DNA of 64,000 nucleotides from an uncultured Ruminococcus sp. (GTDB lineage Bacteria; Bacillota; Clostridia; Lachnospirales; Lachnospiraceae), in the NCBI GenBank assembly GCA_946494335.1, contig CAMMBV010000008.1, positions 28,892-92,891 on the forward strand, in the 5' to 3' direction. Numbering within the stretch: position 1 is the first letter of the stretch; each line of letters opens with the position of its first letter. Below are positions 43,028 through 51,805 of this stretch, piece after piece. A program made the translations under genes and the position numbers. Under the pieces are notes generated by a model. The model did no database searches, had not been told where the DNA came from, and saw only the letters and a list, made by a program, of their open reading frames with translations.

Positions 43028-44254
43028 TTAATTCTTTGTTTCCATCAGCCAATCCAGCAAATACCGTACCTGAATCCCATTGTAGTTGCCTGGCGTCAGG
43101 CGGTCCGTTGTCAAAACAGTCTTTTCATAATTATCCCGAATATTTTCAAGCGGTCTGATTTCCCTGTCAAAGGTTTCTTTTGCAGTCATATCTGCTGTAA
43201 CCTGAAAATATTGATATACTCCCTGCTTTTCAGCAACAAAATCAACTTCTGTATTTCCTGCCTTACCAATAGTCACCTTATATCCCCGGCGCAGAAGTTC
43301 AAAGTAAACGATGTTTTCAATAGAGAAACCCAGATCGTAGTTTTTGCGGGGCAGGATATGATTTCGGAGTCCCAAATCAACAATATACATTTTTCGGTTT
43401 GCTTTTAAAAGCTGTTTTCCCACAATATCAAAGCGCTCCGCCGGATAGAAGATAAAGCTTTCCGTTAAAGCTTCTACATAATCGCCCACTGTATTCGGTG
43501 AAATTTTTCTTCCATTCGAAATCAGATAATCCGTAATACTCCTGACTGATACAGGATTGCCGACAACGCTTGCAAGGTACTTCGCAATCGTCTTTAACAG
43601 CACAATATCCGTAATTTTCCGTTTGGAAGGATCATTTTCTTTTCTTGCCTGCCTGTCCTCAATATCTTTTACGATTACCGTATTGTAGATACCCTCCAAA
43701 TATGTGCTTACCTTTTCATCGGTACGGTTCATAGCGGCAGTATACGGCATGCCGCCATTTCTTAAATACTCAGAAAAGCCTCGTTCCGGTTCTAATCCAG
43801 TCATCAAAAGAAATTCCTGAAAAGACAGAGGCAGCATTTTTATTTCCACATATCTTCCTGTTAAAAGTGTTGCCAAATCTCCTGAAAGCATATACGCGTT
43901 GGAGCCTGTAATATATAAATCAATATTCGGCTTTACATATAAGCTGTCTACAACCTTTTCAAAAGAAGGAACTTTCTGAACTTCATCAAGAAAAATATAT
44001 GTGGTTTTTCCGTTTACCAGGCGTTCTTTGAGATACTGATACAGCTTTTTGTAATCCAGTAACTCTTCATATTCCAGCTCCTCAAAGTTGACGGAAACAA
44101 TTTGCTCCTCCGTGATTCCATTTGCTTTCATCCACTGCTGAAACAGAAGCAGAAGTGTAGATTTTCCACAGCGCCGTATACCTGTTACCACTTTGATAAC
44201 TTGTTCATCTTTCCATTCGATGAGCTGATTTAAATATTCTTTTCTTTCTACCAA
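43028..44254 (-). CDS. AAA-family ATPase with DUF4143 (AAA_14)
   Basis: A 408-residue protein. Walker A GIRRCGKSTLLLLF (about 26-39), Walker B TTYIFLDEVQKV, the sensor ITGSNAYMLSGDLATLLTGR (20 residues) and a C-terminal DUF4143 nuclease-like part (NTEVDFVAEKQGVYQYFQV). Such proteins are common, often mobile, and of unknown role. I start it at TTG 44254, which has a perfect AGGAGGTGAT site. Base use is more AT-rich than in its neighbours and it stands alone between unrelated genes, which suggests transfer. Confidence 0.88.
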   Translation of the reverse strand: MVERKEYLNQLIEWKDEQVIKVVTGIRRCGKSTLLLLFQQWMKANGITEEQIVSVNFEELEYEELLDYKKLYQYLKERLVNGKTTYIFLDEVQKVPSFEKVVDSLYVKPNIDLYITGSNAYMLSGDLATLLTGRYVEIKMLPLSFQEFLLMTGLEPERGFSEYLRNGGMPYTAAMNRTDEKVSTYLEGIYNTVIVKDIEDRQARKENDPSKRKITDIVLLKTIAKYLASVVGNPVSVRSITDYLISNGRKISPNTVGDYVEALTESFIFYPAERFDIVGKQLLKANRKMYIVDLGLRNHILPRKNYDLGFSIENIVYFELLRRGYKVTIGKAGNTEVDFVAEKQGVYQYFQVTADMTAKETFDREIRPLENIRDNYEKTVLTTDRLTPGNYNGIQVRYLLDWLMETKN

Positions 44255-44368
44255 TGGAATCACCTCCTGAATTAGTGTTCTCATTTTAGCACAAATCATT
44301 CGCACCATCAATGTTTTGTTCCCATTTCGGAACACAAATCAGGTTTAAAAATATTGGCAGGGGTGTTC

Positions 44369-45742
44369 TTACCGCAAAAACATGCGGATCATCGTCTCTT
44401 TCCAGGTGGTCAGCGGATAATACCGCATGGGCAGGTCCATCCAGGTGGATTTTTTCACGATGCTTTTTTGGTGGCTGAAGGTTTCAAAGGATTTCTTCCC
44501 ATGATAGCTTCCCATCCCGCTGCTTCCCACGCCCCCGAAGCCCATCCGGGAGGTGGCCAGATGTATGATGGTATCATTGATGCAGCCGCCGCCAAAGGAC
44601 AGCTCTTTCATCACCCGGTATTCCGCCGCCAGATCTTCCGTAAACAGATAAAGAGCCAGAGGCTTGGGCCTTCTTTTCACATCCGCTATGGCCTCCGGAA
44701 GATTCCGGAAGGTCAGCACCGGTAAAATGGGGCCGAAGATTTCCTCCTGCATCACCGGAGAATCAAAGCTCACCTGATCCAGAATGGTCGGTGCAATCTG
44801 AAGCGTATCCAGATCCCCGTATCCGCCTTCCACAACATGTTCGCCTTTTATCAGATTTATCAGGCGGTCATAATGCTTCTGGTTGATGATTTTTGGATAG
44901 TCCGGATGAAACATGGGCTCTTTTCCAAGCATTTTATGAATCCATTTCTTCAGCAAGGACAGAAATTCTTTTTTCACCGATTCTTCCACCAGCAGATAGT
45001 CCGGCGCCACGCAGGTCTGTCCGCTGTTTAAAAATTTTCCAAACACCAGACGCTTCGCCGCCAGATTAAGATTGGCGGTGGCATCCACGATGCAGGGACT
45101 TTTTCCTCCCAGCTCCAGCGTAACGGGAGTCAGGCTGCGGGCTGCCTTCTCCATCACCGTCCGGCCGGTCTGCACGCCTCCGGTAAAGAAAATGTAATCA
45201 AAGCTCTGATCCAGAAGCTGTGTATTTTCCTTTCTGCCTCCCTCTACCACCGCCACATACTTTCTCGGAAAAGCATCTGAGAGAATCCGGTTTATCACAC
45301 CGGAAACGGCAGGCGCGTAGGCCGACGGTTTCACCACACAGCAGTTTCCGGCCGCGATGGCTCCCACCAGCGGCTCCATGGTAAGCATGAATGGATAGTT
45401 CCACGGAGACATAATCAGAACCACACCGTAGGGCTCTGAAATCACAAAGCTCCTGGCATGAAACTGAGCAAGAGGCGTAATCACCCGTTTTTCCTTTACC
45501 CAGAAGGGCAGATATCTGCGGATATAGCGAAGCTCGGAAAGAGTCATGCCCACCTCTGTCATATAAGATTCCGCTTTTGATTTATGCAGATCTTTTTTTA
45601 ATGCCTCGTAAATTTCACCCTCATGCTTTAAAATACTTTTTTCCAGACGGTCAAGGGCCATCAGCCGGAAAGGCAGGCTCTTCGTCTGATTGCCGTAAAA
45701 ATACTTTTTCTGTACTTTCACAATTTTTTCTATATAATTCAT
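44369..45742 (-). CDS. NAD(P)-dependent aldehyde dehydrogenase (class 3-like)
   Basis: A 457-residue enzyme oxidising fatty or aromatic aldehydes. The catalytic cysteine is in NSGQTCVAPDYLL (about 242), with the glutamate segment TLELGGKSPC before it and SPWNYPFMLTMEPLVGA as the cofactor region. The C-terminal hydrophobic end (MRYYPLTTWKETMIRMFL) is like that of membrane-associated fatty aldehyde dehydrogenases. The ATG has AGGAGGTG. The iron alcohol dehydrogenase gene lies 23 bp upstream, so the pair could interconvert alcohol, aldehyde and acid. Confidence 0.92.
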   Translation of the reverse strand: MNYIEKIVKVQKKYFYGNQTKSLPFRLMALDRLEKSILKHEGEIYEALKKDLHKSKAESYMTEVGMTLSELRYIRRYLPFWVKEKRVITPLAQFHARSFVISEPYGVVLIMSPWNYPFMLTMEPLVGAIAAGNCCVVKPSAYAPAVSGVINRILSDAFPRKYVAVVEGGRKENTQLLDQSFDYIFFTGGVQTGRTVMEKAARSLTPVTLELGGKSPCIVDATANLNLAAKRLVFGKFLNSGQTCVAPDYLLVEESVKKEFLSLLKKWIHKMLGKEPMFHPDYPKIINQKHYDRLINLIKGEHVVEGGYGDLDTLQIAPTILDQVSFDSPVMQEEIFGPILPVLTFRNLPEAIADVKRRPKPLALYLFTEDLAAEYRVMKELSFGGGCINDTIIHLATSRMGFGGVGSSGMGSYHGKKSFETFSHQKSIVKKSTWMDLPMRYYPLTTWKETMIRMFLR

Positions 45743-45765
45743 GGCTGCACCTCCTGCCGCACACA

Positions 45766-46950
45766 TCAATATGCCTTTTCCAGTATCATCAGCACATCCT
45801 CATAAGAAACTTCTCTGGGATTTACAATCATAGCTCCGTCGTTCATGGCCGTTTTGGCCACCAGCGCAAAATCTGATTTTGATACGCCGCACTCTCTTAA
45901 ACGCACCGGAAGACCGCACAGCGCGTGAAGCCGCCGCCGAAGCAGCCACACCTGGCGAATAGCCTCCTTTCCCCGCGCAGCTTCAGGCGTATTTATAAAT
46001 GTCTCTTCCCCGGCCAGCACATATAAAAGCCTGGCATACTCATCTTTTAACACCCTGTGATTAAAGGCCATCCCATGAGGCAAAAGGATCGTCATAGCGT
46101 CGCCGTGGGGCACGTGGCACACGCCTCCCAGCGCATGTCCGATGGCGTGAATCACGCCCACCATACTGTTGGAAAATGCCGCTCCAGCCATCATGGAAGC
46201 ATTTGCCATGGCCAGACGGGCCTGGGGATCTTTTCCCTTTTTTACCGCCTGCTCCAGATTCTGCACAATCAGCTGGATCGCTCCCATGGCATAGGCGTCG
46301 CTGACAGGATTCTTCTGCATGCAGGTATAGGCTTCAATTGCATGGCACAGTGCATCCATTCCAGTGGACGCCGTTGTCCTGGGCGGAAGCGTCTGGGTCA
46401 TTCTCACATCCAGGACCGCCACATCCGGCTGCAGATAGTAGGAAATAAATTCCATCTTCAGCCTTCGGGCTTCATTTTTAATCACTGCCACTAAAGTGGA
46501 TTCGGAACCGGTTCCCGATGTTGTGGGAACGGCGGCAAAGGGAATCCGCACGGCGCCGCTTAAATTTTCACATCCCCAGATATCCAGAAGATCATCCACA
46601 TCCTGAGAAAGAACCATCCGGACTCCTTTGGCAGTGTCTATGACGGATCCTCCGCCCACCGCCACCAGACTGTCACAGCCCAGTCTCCTGTATTCCCCTG
46701 CGATATTATGCACCACCTGCAAAGAAGAATCGGCAGGGATCCTGGTATAAATTCCGCCTTCACTGACGCCGCCCTGGGCCAGCGCATCCAGTACAATCTG
46801 AAGCGTTCCGATCTTTTCCAGAATTTCATCAGACAGTATCATGGGCTTTTGGGCGCCCAGATTTTTCAGCTCCGAAGGGAGATTTTCCAGTGCATGACGC
46901 CCGGAAAGTATTTTTGCAGAACTTTGAAATTCATAGTATTTTGGTATCAT
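45766..46950 (-). CDS. Iron-containing alcohol dehydrogenase
   Basis: A 394-residue class III alcohol dehydrogenase. The NAD loop VAVGGGSVIDTAKGVRM (about 90-106), AVPTTSGTGSES, and the metal-binding DALCHAIEAY and GVIHAIGHALGGVCHVPHGD segments are intact. ATG 46950 is preferred to the TTG two codons upstream by spacing from GAGGAG. It begins 2 bp past the stop of the SCP2-like gene. Confidence 0.93.
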   Translation of the reverse strand: MIPKYYEFQSSAKILSGRHALENLPSELKNLGAQKPMILSDEILEKIGTLQIVLDALAQGGVSEGGIYTRIPADSSLQVVHNIAGEYRRLGCDSLVAVGGGSVIDTAKGVRMVLSQDVDDLLDIWGCENLSGAVRIPFAAVPTTSGTGSESTLVAVIKNEARRLKMEFISYYLQPDVAVLDVRMTQTLPPRTTASTGMDALCHAIEAYTCMQKNPVSDAYAMGAIQLIVQNLEQAVKKGKDPQARLAMANASMMAGAAFSNSMVGVIHAIGHALGGVCHVPHGDAMTILLPHGMAFNHRVLKDEYARLLYVLAGEETFINTPEAARGKEAIRQVWLLRRRLHALCGLPVRLRECGVSKSDFALVAKTAMNDGAMIVNPREVSYEDVLMILEKAY

Positions 46951-46952
46951 TT

Positions 46953-47546
46953 TCAAGACTCCTCATATTTTTTATGCATGGATTTAATGTGGTATGGTTT
47001 TTTCTCTTCCGCCGAGGGGGTATAAGCGCCCCGAAGAGCCCCGATTAATATTCTTGCATAAACCAGCAGTGTGCTGGTCTCCTTCCCTGGAACTTTTTTC
47101 AGTATCCTTTTCGTCATAAATCGCGGAAACAGATAGGATTCCACCACATCCACACAGCGGGTAAGCTCCATTGCCGTGCCGATATCCCCGTGGAGGGAAA
47201 AAGCATGAGCGCTGTAAGCCTGTGCGATTCCCATCTTTCCCGTCAGCACATCAAAGGCTCCGTCCAGACTTCTGAAAGTGATAGCCGTATCGTAATATCT
47301 CTGAATCCGGGGATTCAGTCTCTGCAGCTGGTTCTGACTCTTGCGGAAAAACAGCCGCGGCCCTTTTTCCGAACAGGCCAGACAGTAGGTCATCCCTTCC
47401 GGCCAGCTGTCAATCTCATCCTTCACCCGGCTGTCCAGGCTGTAAAGCTCACAGATTCCTCCATAAAGCACATACAGCACAATTCTCGATATCCGGCGCT
47501 TGATAAAGCTGCCGGCCTTTTTTCCAGTACTTATCTCAAATTCCAT
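46953..47546 (-). CDS. SCP2 sterol-carrier-like lipid-binding protein (tentative)
   Basis: A 197-residue protein. The segment ITFRSLDGAFDVLTGKMGIA then FSLHGDIGTAMELTRCVDV (about 95-140) follows the SCP2 pattern of a beta strand, 'ADAxxxLLTGKxxP' and 'GDLxxAMxL'. SCP2 domains hold lipids or acyl-CoA. There is no signal peptide; the end is basic. The ribosome site is weak (GGGGAA), which suggests coupling to the upstream FAD enzyme gene, whose stop is 2 bp away. The match is from memory of the pattern only. Confidence 0.55.
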   Translation of the reverse strand: MEFEISTGKKAGSFIKRRISRIVLYVLYGGICELYSLDSRVKDEIDSWPEGMTYCLACSEKGPRLFFRKSQNQLQRLNPRIQRYYDTAITFRSLDGAFDVLTGKMGIAQAYSAHAFSLHGDIGTAMELTRCVDVVESYLFPRFMTKRILKKVPGKETSTLLVYARILIGALRGAYTPSAEEKKPYHIKSMHKKYEES

Positions 47547-47548
47547 TT

Positions 47549-48955
47549 TTATTCCCCAAATCGTTTCTTAAGTATACTCCTGGCCACACTGATGCCGTTG
47601 GCGCTGGCCTGCTGCAGTCCTCTGGTGACGGAAGCTCCGTCTCCCACCGCCCGCAGTCCCTTTACACTGGTCTGAAAATCAGAGTCCACCACCACTTTAT
47701 TGGAATAGAATTTCACTTCCACGCCGTACAGCAGCGTCTCGTCGCTGGCAATGCCCGGCGTCACCTTGTCCAGAGCCATTATCATCTCTTCAATATCCAC
47801 CATAATCCGGTGCGGAAAAACAAGAGAAAGATCTCCGGGCACCGCGTCTTTCAGCGTGGGTATCAGATTGTTGCGGCAAAGCCGCTCCTCCGTGGTTCTC
47901 CTTCCCCTTTTAAAATCTCCAAAGGTCTGAACCATGATTTTGCCGTCGCAGAGCATATTGCTCAGCTGCGCCACCTGCTTGCCGTACTCAATGGGCGTTT
48001 TGAAAGGTTTGGTAAAGTTTTTCGACACCAGCAGCGCAAAATTGGTATTTTCCGTTTTATATTCCGCTGATTTGTAAGCGTGGCCATTGACCACCGCCAG
48101 GCCGTTTTCATAGTATTCCACCGCCACTTCCCCGGAAGGATTGGTACAGAAAGTCCTTACCTTATCGTCAAAGGTGGGCGTATAGTAAATCAGTTTGGCT
48201 TCATAGAGATTCTGGTTGAGAAATTCCATCACTTCATCCCGCACTTCCACCCGGACTCCGATATCCACCGTCCCCACCTGGGTTTCAATACCGTGCTCCC
48301 GGCAGATATGGCTGAGCCAGTCGGCTCCTTCCCGCCCTACAGCGGCCACAAACTCATCGGCCTCATACTTTCTGCCGTCCTGGGTCACCACAGCACATGC
48401 TTTCTGATCCTCAATTTCCAGATCCGTCACCATGGTCATAAATTCCATCTCCACGCCTTTTTCCAGCAGATCCTCCTGCAGGCGCTGATAAATTTTATAG
48501 CCTTCTTCTGTCCCCAGATGTCTGATCGGACACTCCACCAGCTTCAAATTGGCATTGATGGCCCGTTTTCGTATCTTTCGTATTTCTTTTTCTTTATCCA
48601 GACCGTAAACCTTTTTATCTGCTCCAAATTTCAGATAAATCTGATCGGATTCCTTTAAAAGCTCCATGGTCTTTTCATAGCCCAGAATTTCCGGGAGATT
48701 TCCTCCCACATCCGGGGAAAGCGAAAGCTTTCCGTCAGAAAAAGCTCCCGCTCCTGCAAATCCCGTGGTGATGGAACATGGTTTGCAGCCCATACATCTT
48801 CCCGTTTTCCGTTTGGGACAGCTGCGTTTTTCAATGGAACGGCCCTTTTCCAGCATCAGAATTTTCATATCCGGACGCTTTGACATCAGTTCATAGGCAC
48901 AGAAAATGCCGGACGGACCCGCTCCGATAATAATCACATCATACCTGTCAGCCAT
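47549..48955 (-). CDS. FAD-dependent oxidoreductase, COG2509 type
   Basis: A 468-residue flavoprotein of a widespread but poorly described family. FAD loop DVIIIGAGPSGIFCAYELMS (about 5-24), a cysteine block RSCPKRKTGRCMGCKPCS (about 51-68) followed by GFAGAGAFSDGKLSL, and the closing GDGASVTRGLQQASANGI are typical. The cysteines may hold a cluster or take part in thiol redox. ATG 48955 has AAAGGAG. It leads into the SCP2-like, ADH and ALDH genes. Confidence 0.88.
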   Translation of the reverse strand: MADRYDVIIIGAGPSGIFCAYELMSKRPDMKILMLEKGRSIEKRSCPKRKTGRCMGCKPCSITTGFAGAGAFSDGKLSLSPDVGGNLPEILGYEKTMELLKESDQIYLKFGADKKVYGLDKEKEIRKIRKRAINANLKLVECPIRHLGTEEGYKIYQRLQEDLLEKGVEMEFMTMVTDLEIEDQKACAVVTQDGRKYEADEFVAAVGREGADWLSHICREHGIETQVGTVDIGVRVEVRDEVMEFLNQNLYEAKLIYYTPTFDDKVRTFCTNPSGEVAVEYYENGLAVVNGHAYKSAEYKTENTNFALLVSKNFTKPFKTPIEYGKQVAQLSNMLCDGKIMVQTFGDFKRGRRTTEERLCRNNLIPTLKDAVPGDLSLVFPHRIMVDIEEMIMALDKVTPGIASDETLLYGVEVKFYSNKVVVDSDFQTSVKGLRAVGDGASVTRGLQQASANGISVARSILKKRFGE

Positions 48956-48965
48956 ATATTCTCCT

Positions 48966-49232
48966 TTAACCTTCCACAATCAGATACCTGCCGTCCGGCA
49001 GAGGGAAGACTTCACTGGCGCTTTCCAGTTCTTCATCGGACATTCCCTCCACGTCCATGCCGGATTCTTCCATATAATCCCGCACCTCATCCAGAGAATC
49101 AACGACAACAGCCATACAATCCTCCAAAAAAGCCTCGGCTTCCTCCAGTGTCTCCGCCACCGGTTCATCAAACAGCTGCTCCTGGTTATCCAGAAAAACC
49201 TTCAGACATTTCTCACTGTATTCCTGCATCAT
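48966..49232 (-). CDS. Small acidic conserved-looking protein, 88 residues
   Basis: I do not recognise the family. It is helical and very acidic (AETLEEAEAFLEDCMAVVVD; DEVRDYMEESGMDVEGMSDEE in part), with a C-terminal strand DGRYLIVEG. No membrane or metal motif is clear. It sits 3 bp after a HAD phosphatase gene and 10 bp before the FAD oxidoreductase gene, so it belongs to that transcription unit. Confidence 0.7.
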   Translation of the reverse strand: MMQEYSEKCLKVFLDNQEQLFDEPVAETLEEAEAFLEDCMAVVVDSLDEVRDYMEESGMDVEGMSDEELESASEVFPLPDGRYLIVEG

Positions 49233-49235
49233 TTC

Positions 49236-49892
49236 TCATTCCCCCTTTTGTATTTTCAGCAGCTCAGACGGATGACCGATAATCCTGTGGGCATGATATT
49301 TCTCCAGCTCTTCTCTTCCCCGAAAGCCCCATAATACGCCGATGGTATACATGCCTGCCCTGTTGCCTGTGAGCATATCCGTATCGGTGTCTCCCACATA
49401 CATACACTCCTGCGGCTTTACCTGCAGACGCTGCGCCAGCAAAAGCGCACACTGGGGAGAGGGTTTTCTTTCAATTTCCGGCACCTGTCCCTGTACGATA
49501 TCAAAGAGTTCTTCACCATAGATGCCGTAGATGGCTCCCAGCGCCGCCGGATGCGGCTTATTGGTGCATACGGCCAGCTTCACGCCCCGTTCTTTCAGCG
49601 TCTCCAGCGTCTTTGTCATCCCTTCATAAGCCGTCACATGGTACAGCGGATCCTCCGCAAACATGCGGCGGTACATGGCCCGCGCCTCATCCAGACAGGA
49701 CAGATCACCCCCGGCTGCCCGAATGCTGCGCTCCACCAGCGCGTCCGCTCCGTCCCCTGCAAAATAATTATACGCATCCACGGGATGAGGCGGCAGATGG
49801 TAATGAGCCAGCACCTGATTGGCTATATGTGCAATCGATTCTACCGTATCAAGAAGTGTTCCGTCCAGATCAAATAAACATGCCTTATACAT
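49236..49892 (-). CDS. HAD-family phosphatase (phosphoglycolate phosphatase-like)
   Basis: A 218-residue hydrolase. Motif I CLFDLDGTLLDTVESI (about 4-19) holds the nucleophilic aspartate; motif II is in LAVCTNKPH, and motif III/IV in RKPSP and YVGDTDTDMLTGNRAG. The cap domain lies after motif I, as in Gph and PpaX. The substrate is a small phosphate ester or pyrophosphate. I start at ATG 49892; the upstream extension is rich in lysine and has no ribosome site. Confidence 0.9.
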   Translation of the reverse strand: MYKACLFDLDGTLLDTVESIAHIANQVLAHYHLPPHPVDAYNYFAGDGADALVERSIRAAGGDLSCLDEARAMYRRMFAEDPLYHVTAYEGMTKTLETLKERGVKLAVCTNKPHPAALGAIYGIYGEELFDIVQGQVPEIERKPSPQCALLLAQRLQVKPQECMYVGDTDTDMLTGNRAGMYTIGVLWGFRGREELEKYHAHRIIGHPSELLKIQKGE

Positions 49893-50036
49893 CTTATGTT
49901 CTCTCCCGCCTGTCTTTTTATCTTTTTTTGCCTTACTTGCATAATTTATCAGTTTTAAGTATACCCTGCTCTTATGGGACCTGCAAGCCGTTTTCATCAT
50001 TTTTTACTTTATGCTTTCTTTTTTCAGCGAAAAGTA

Positions 50037-50051
50037 TTACAATGTTTGTAA
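50037..50051. promoter_or_regulatory. 15-bp palindrome ahead of the small membrane-protein gene
   Basis: TTACAA, three bases, TTGTAA is a perfect dyad, 25 bp before the ATG at 50077. The TACA/TGTA halves recall BlaI/CopY-type sites, but the spacing differs. A TATTAC that could act as -10 overlaps it. Confidence 0.35.
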
Positions 50052-50076
50052 ATTATTCTAAAAGGAGAAGAAAAAT

Positions 50077-50343
50077 ATGCGTAAACACAGCCTCATGAAA
50101 ATGCTGGCATGGCTGATGATTCTCGGCGGAGTGATCGGCGGCCTTATCGTATTCTTTAAAAAATCCAGGATGGAAGACGACGATATATTCGACGATGACT
50201 TCGATGATTCCGACGGCTGTCCCGGATGCAGCGACACGCAGCGCAGCTATACAACCATTTCCAAAGATCAGGCGGACGCTGGACAGGAATCTGACGCTGA
50301 ATCAGAATCGGAGGAGACATCTGATACAGAAGAAACAGAATGA
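50077..50343 (+). CDS. Small membrane protein with acidic tail, 88 residues
   Basis: One N-terminal membrane helix (MLAWLMILGGVIGGLIVFF, about 9-27) is followed by KKSR and an acidic, serine/glutamate-rich tail with DDDIFDDDFDDSDGCPGC; the CPGC pair could be redox-active or bind metal. The tail is predicted to be intracellular by the basic KKSR next to the helix. AAAGGAG site. No family recognised. Confidence 0.75.
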   Translation: MRKHSLMKMLAWLMILGGVIGGLIVFFKKSRMEDDDIFDDDFDDSDGCPGCSDTQRSYTTISKDQADAGQESDAESESEETSDTEETE

Positions 50344-50344
50344 G

Positions 50345-50403
50345 ACAAAAAGAAGGGCATTTGTGTGAACCGAAACGATTCACACAAATGCCCTTCTTTT
50401 TGT
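50345..50403. terminator. Long perfect bidirectional terminator
   Basis: A perfect 25-bp stem from 50345-50369 to 50379-50403 with a 9-nt loop, and A5/T5 tracts inside the ends. It serves the genes ending at 50343 (plus) and 50405 (minus). Confidence 0.92.
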
Positions 50404-50404
50404 C

Positions 50405-51805
50405 TTACTGCCGCCATATCTCCTGCAGTCTTCTCATACCTTCTTCCATCTGTTTTTCTGACATAGAAGCATATCCAAGGATAACCCGATCAGATTTTTC
50501 TCCTTCCAGACCGGACGTATCGTATTCTGATATTCCATAAACCCGTACGCCTGCATTTTCCGCCCTGATGATGGCCTCTTTTTCCGTCAGTCCATTGACA
50601 AAGCGAAGCACCACATGAAGTCCTGCATTTTCCCCCGATACCTGACAGATATCCGTCATTTGCTTCAGCAAGGATAACAGCAAATCATGTTTGCTTTTAT
50701 AGAGGGCGCGCATCCGGTTCAGATGACGCTCATAATGACCTTCTCTTATGAACATCTCTATGATTTTCTGATCGGCTTTTGATACGGTAACGGAAAAATC
50801 CCTTCCCCTCTCCTCATAGGATTTCATCAGGGACTGTGGAAGCACCATATAGCTGATACGTATGGAGGGCGCTACAGATTTGGAAAAAGTTCCAAGATAG
50901 ATTACCCGTTCCTTTCTGTCATAGCCCTGGAGCGCCGGTATGGGCTTTCCCCGATAGCGAAACTCACTGTCGTAATCATCCTCCAGTATATAGCGATTCT
51001 CTTCCCCGGCAGCCCAGGACAGCAGCTGCATCCGCCTTTTCAGCGGCATCACATTTCCCATGGGAAACTGGTGAGAAGGCATCACGTAGGCGGTGTCGGC
51101 GCCTGAGCGTTCCAGTTCATCCATCTGCATTCCGTATTCATCCATGGCGATGCCCTGCACCTGGTAGCCCAGATGGCAAAAGCACAGGTAGGCGCTTTTA
51201 TAAGTCGGATTCTCCATGGCAATTCTGCGCCCGTCTCCCAGTATCACACGCAGGAGCATTAAAAGATAATCATTCCCCGCCCCCACCACTATCTGTTCCG
51301 GACTGCAGCTGACCCCCCTGGCATGGTGAAGGTAAGAAGCCAGGACACTGCGAAGGCCAGCCTCTCCCTGAGGATTCCCCAATTCAAACAGGGAAGGTCC
51401 CTCCTTTTGCACTTCTCTTGTTATCTTCTTCCACTGATTATAGGGAAACCCCTTTTCATCAATGCCGTTCACTGCAAAATCCCATGCGTATTCTTTGTCG
51501 GATTCTGTTTTTTCTTCCGGTACGGCAGGTCTGGCCTGTGGAATCTGAAGCATTCCTTCCAGCTCGCACACAAAATATCCCCTGCATGGAACGGATTCTA
51601 TATAGCCTTCCGAGACAAGCTGCAGATATGCCATATCCACTGTGCTTCTGCTGACCTGCAGATAAGCAGCAAGAGAACGGGAAGAAGGCAGACACTCTCC
51701 CGCAGGTATCTGCCTTCTTTGAATCTCCGTTTTTAAATACCGGTAAATCTGTTCATATAACGGAACCCTGGATTTTGTATTTAACGAAATGGTCAATTCT
51801 TTCAT
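50405..51805 (-). CDS. MocR/PdxR-family regulator (GntR helix-turn-helix fused to aminotransferase fold)
   Basis: A 466-residue regulator. The N-terminal GntR domain has [19 protein letters not shown] and [20 protein letters not shown] (about 41-60). The rest is a class I aminotransferase fold that binds [15 protein letters not shown], and [15 protein letters not shown] with the PLP lysine (about 300). Family members control vitamin B6, GABA or other PLP-linked genes. It overlaps glnS by 4 bp (ATGA) and so is read from the same transcript; no pdxST is in view. Confidence 0.9.
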   Translation of the reverse strand: MKELTISLNTKSRVPLYEQIYRYLKTEIQRRQIPAGECLPSSRSLAAYLQVSRSTVDMAYLQLVSEGYIESVPCRGYFVCELEGMLQIPQARPAVPEEKTESDKEYAWDFAVNGIDEKGFPYNQWKKITREVQKEGPSLFELGNPQGEAGLRSVLASYLHHARGVSCSPEQIVVGAGNDYLLMLLRVILGDGRRIAMENPTYKSAYLCFCHLGYQVQGIAMDEYGMQMDELERSGADTAYVMPSHQFPMGNVMPLKRRMQLLSWAAGEENRYILEDDYDSEFRYRGKPIPALQGYDRKERVIYLGTFSKSVAPSIRISYMVLPQSLMKSYEERGRDFSVTVSKADQKIIEMFIREGHYERHLNRMRALYKSKHDLLLSLLKQMTDICQVSGENAGLHVVLRFVNGLTEKEAIIRAENAGVRVYGISEYDTSGLEGEKSDRVILGYASMSEKQMEEGMRRLQEIWRQ

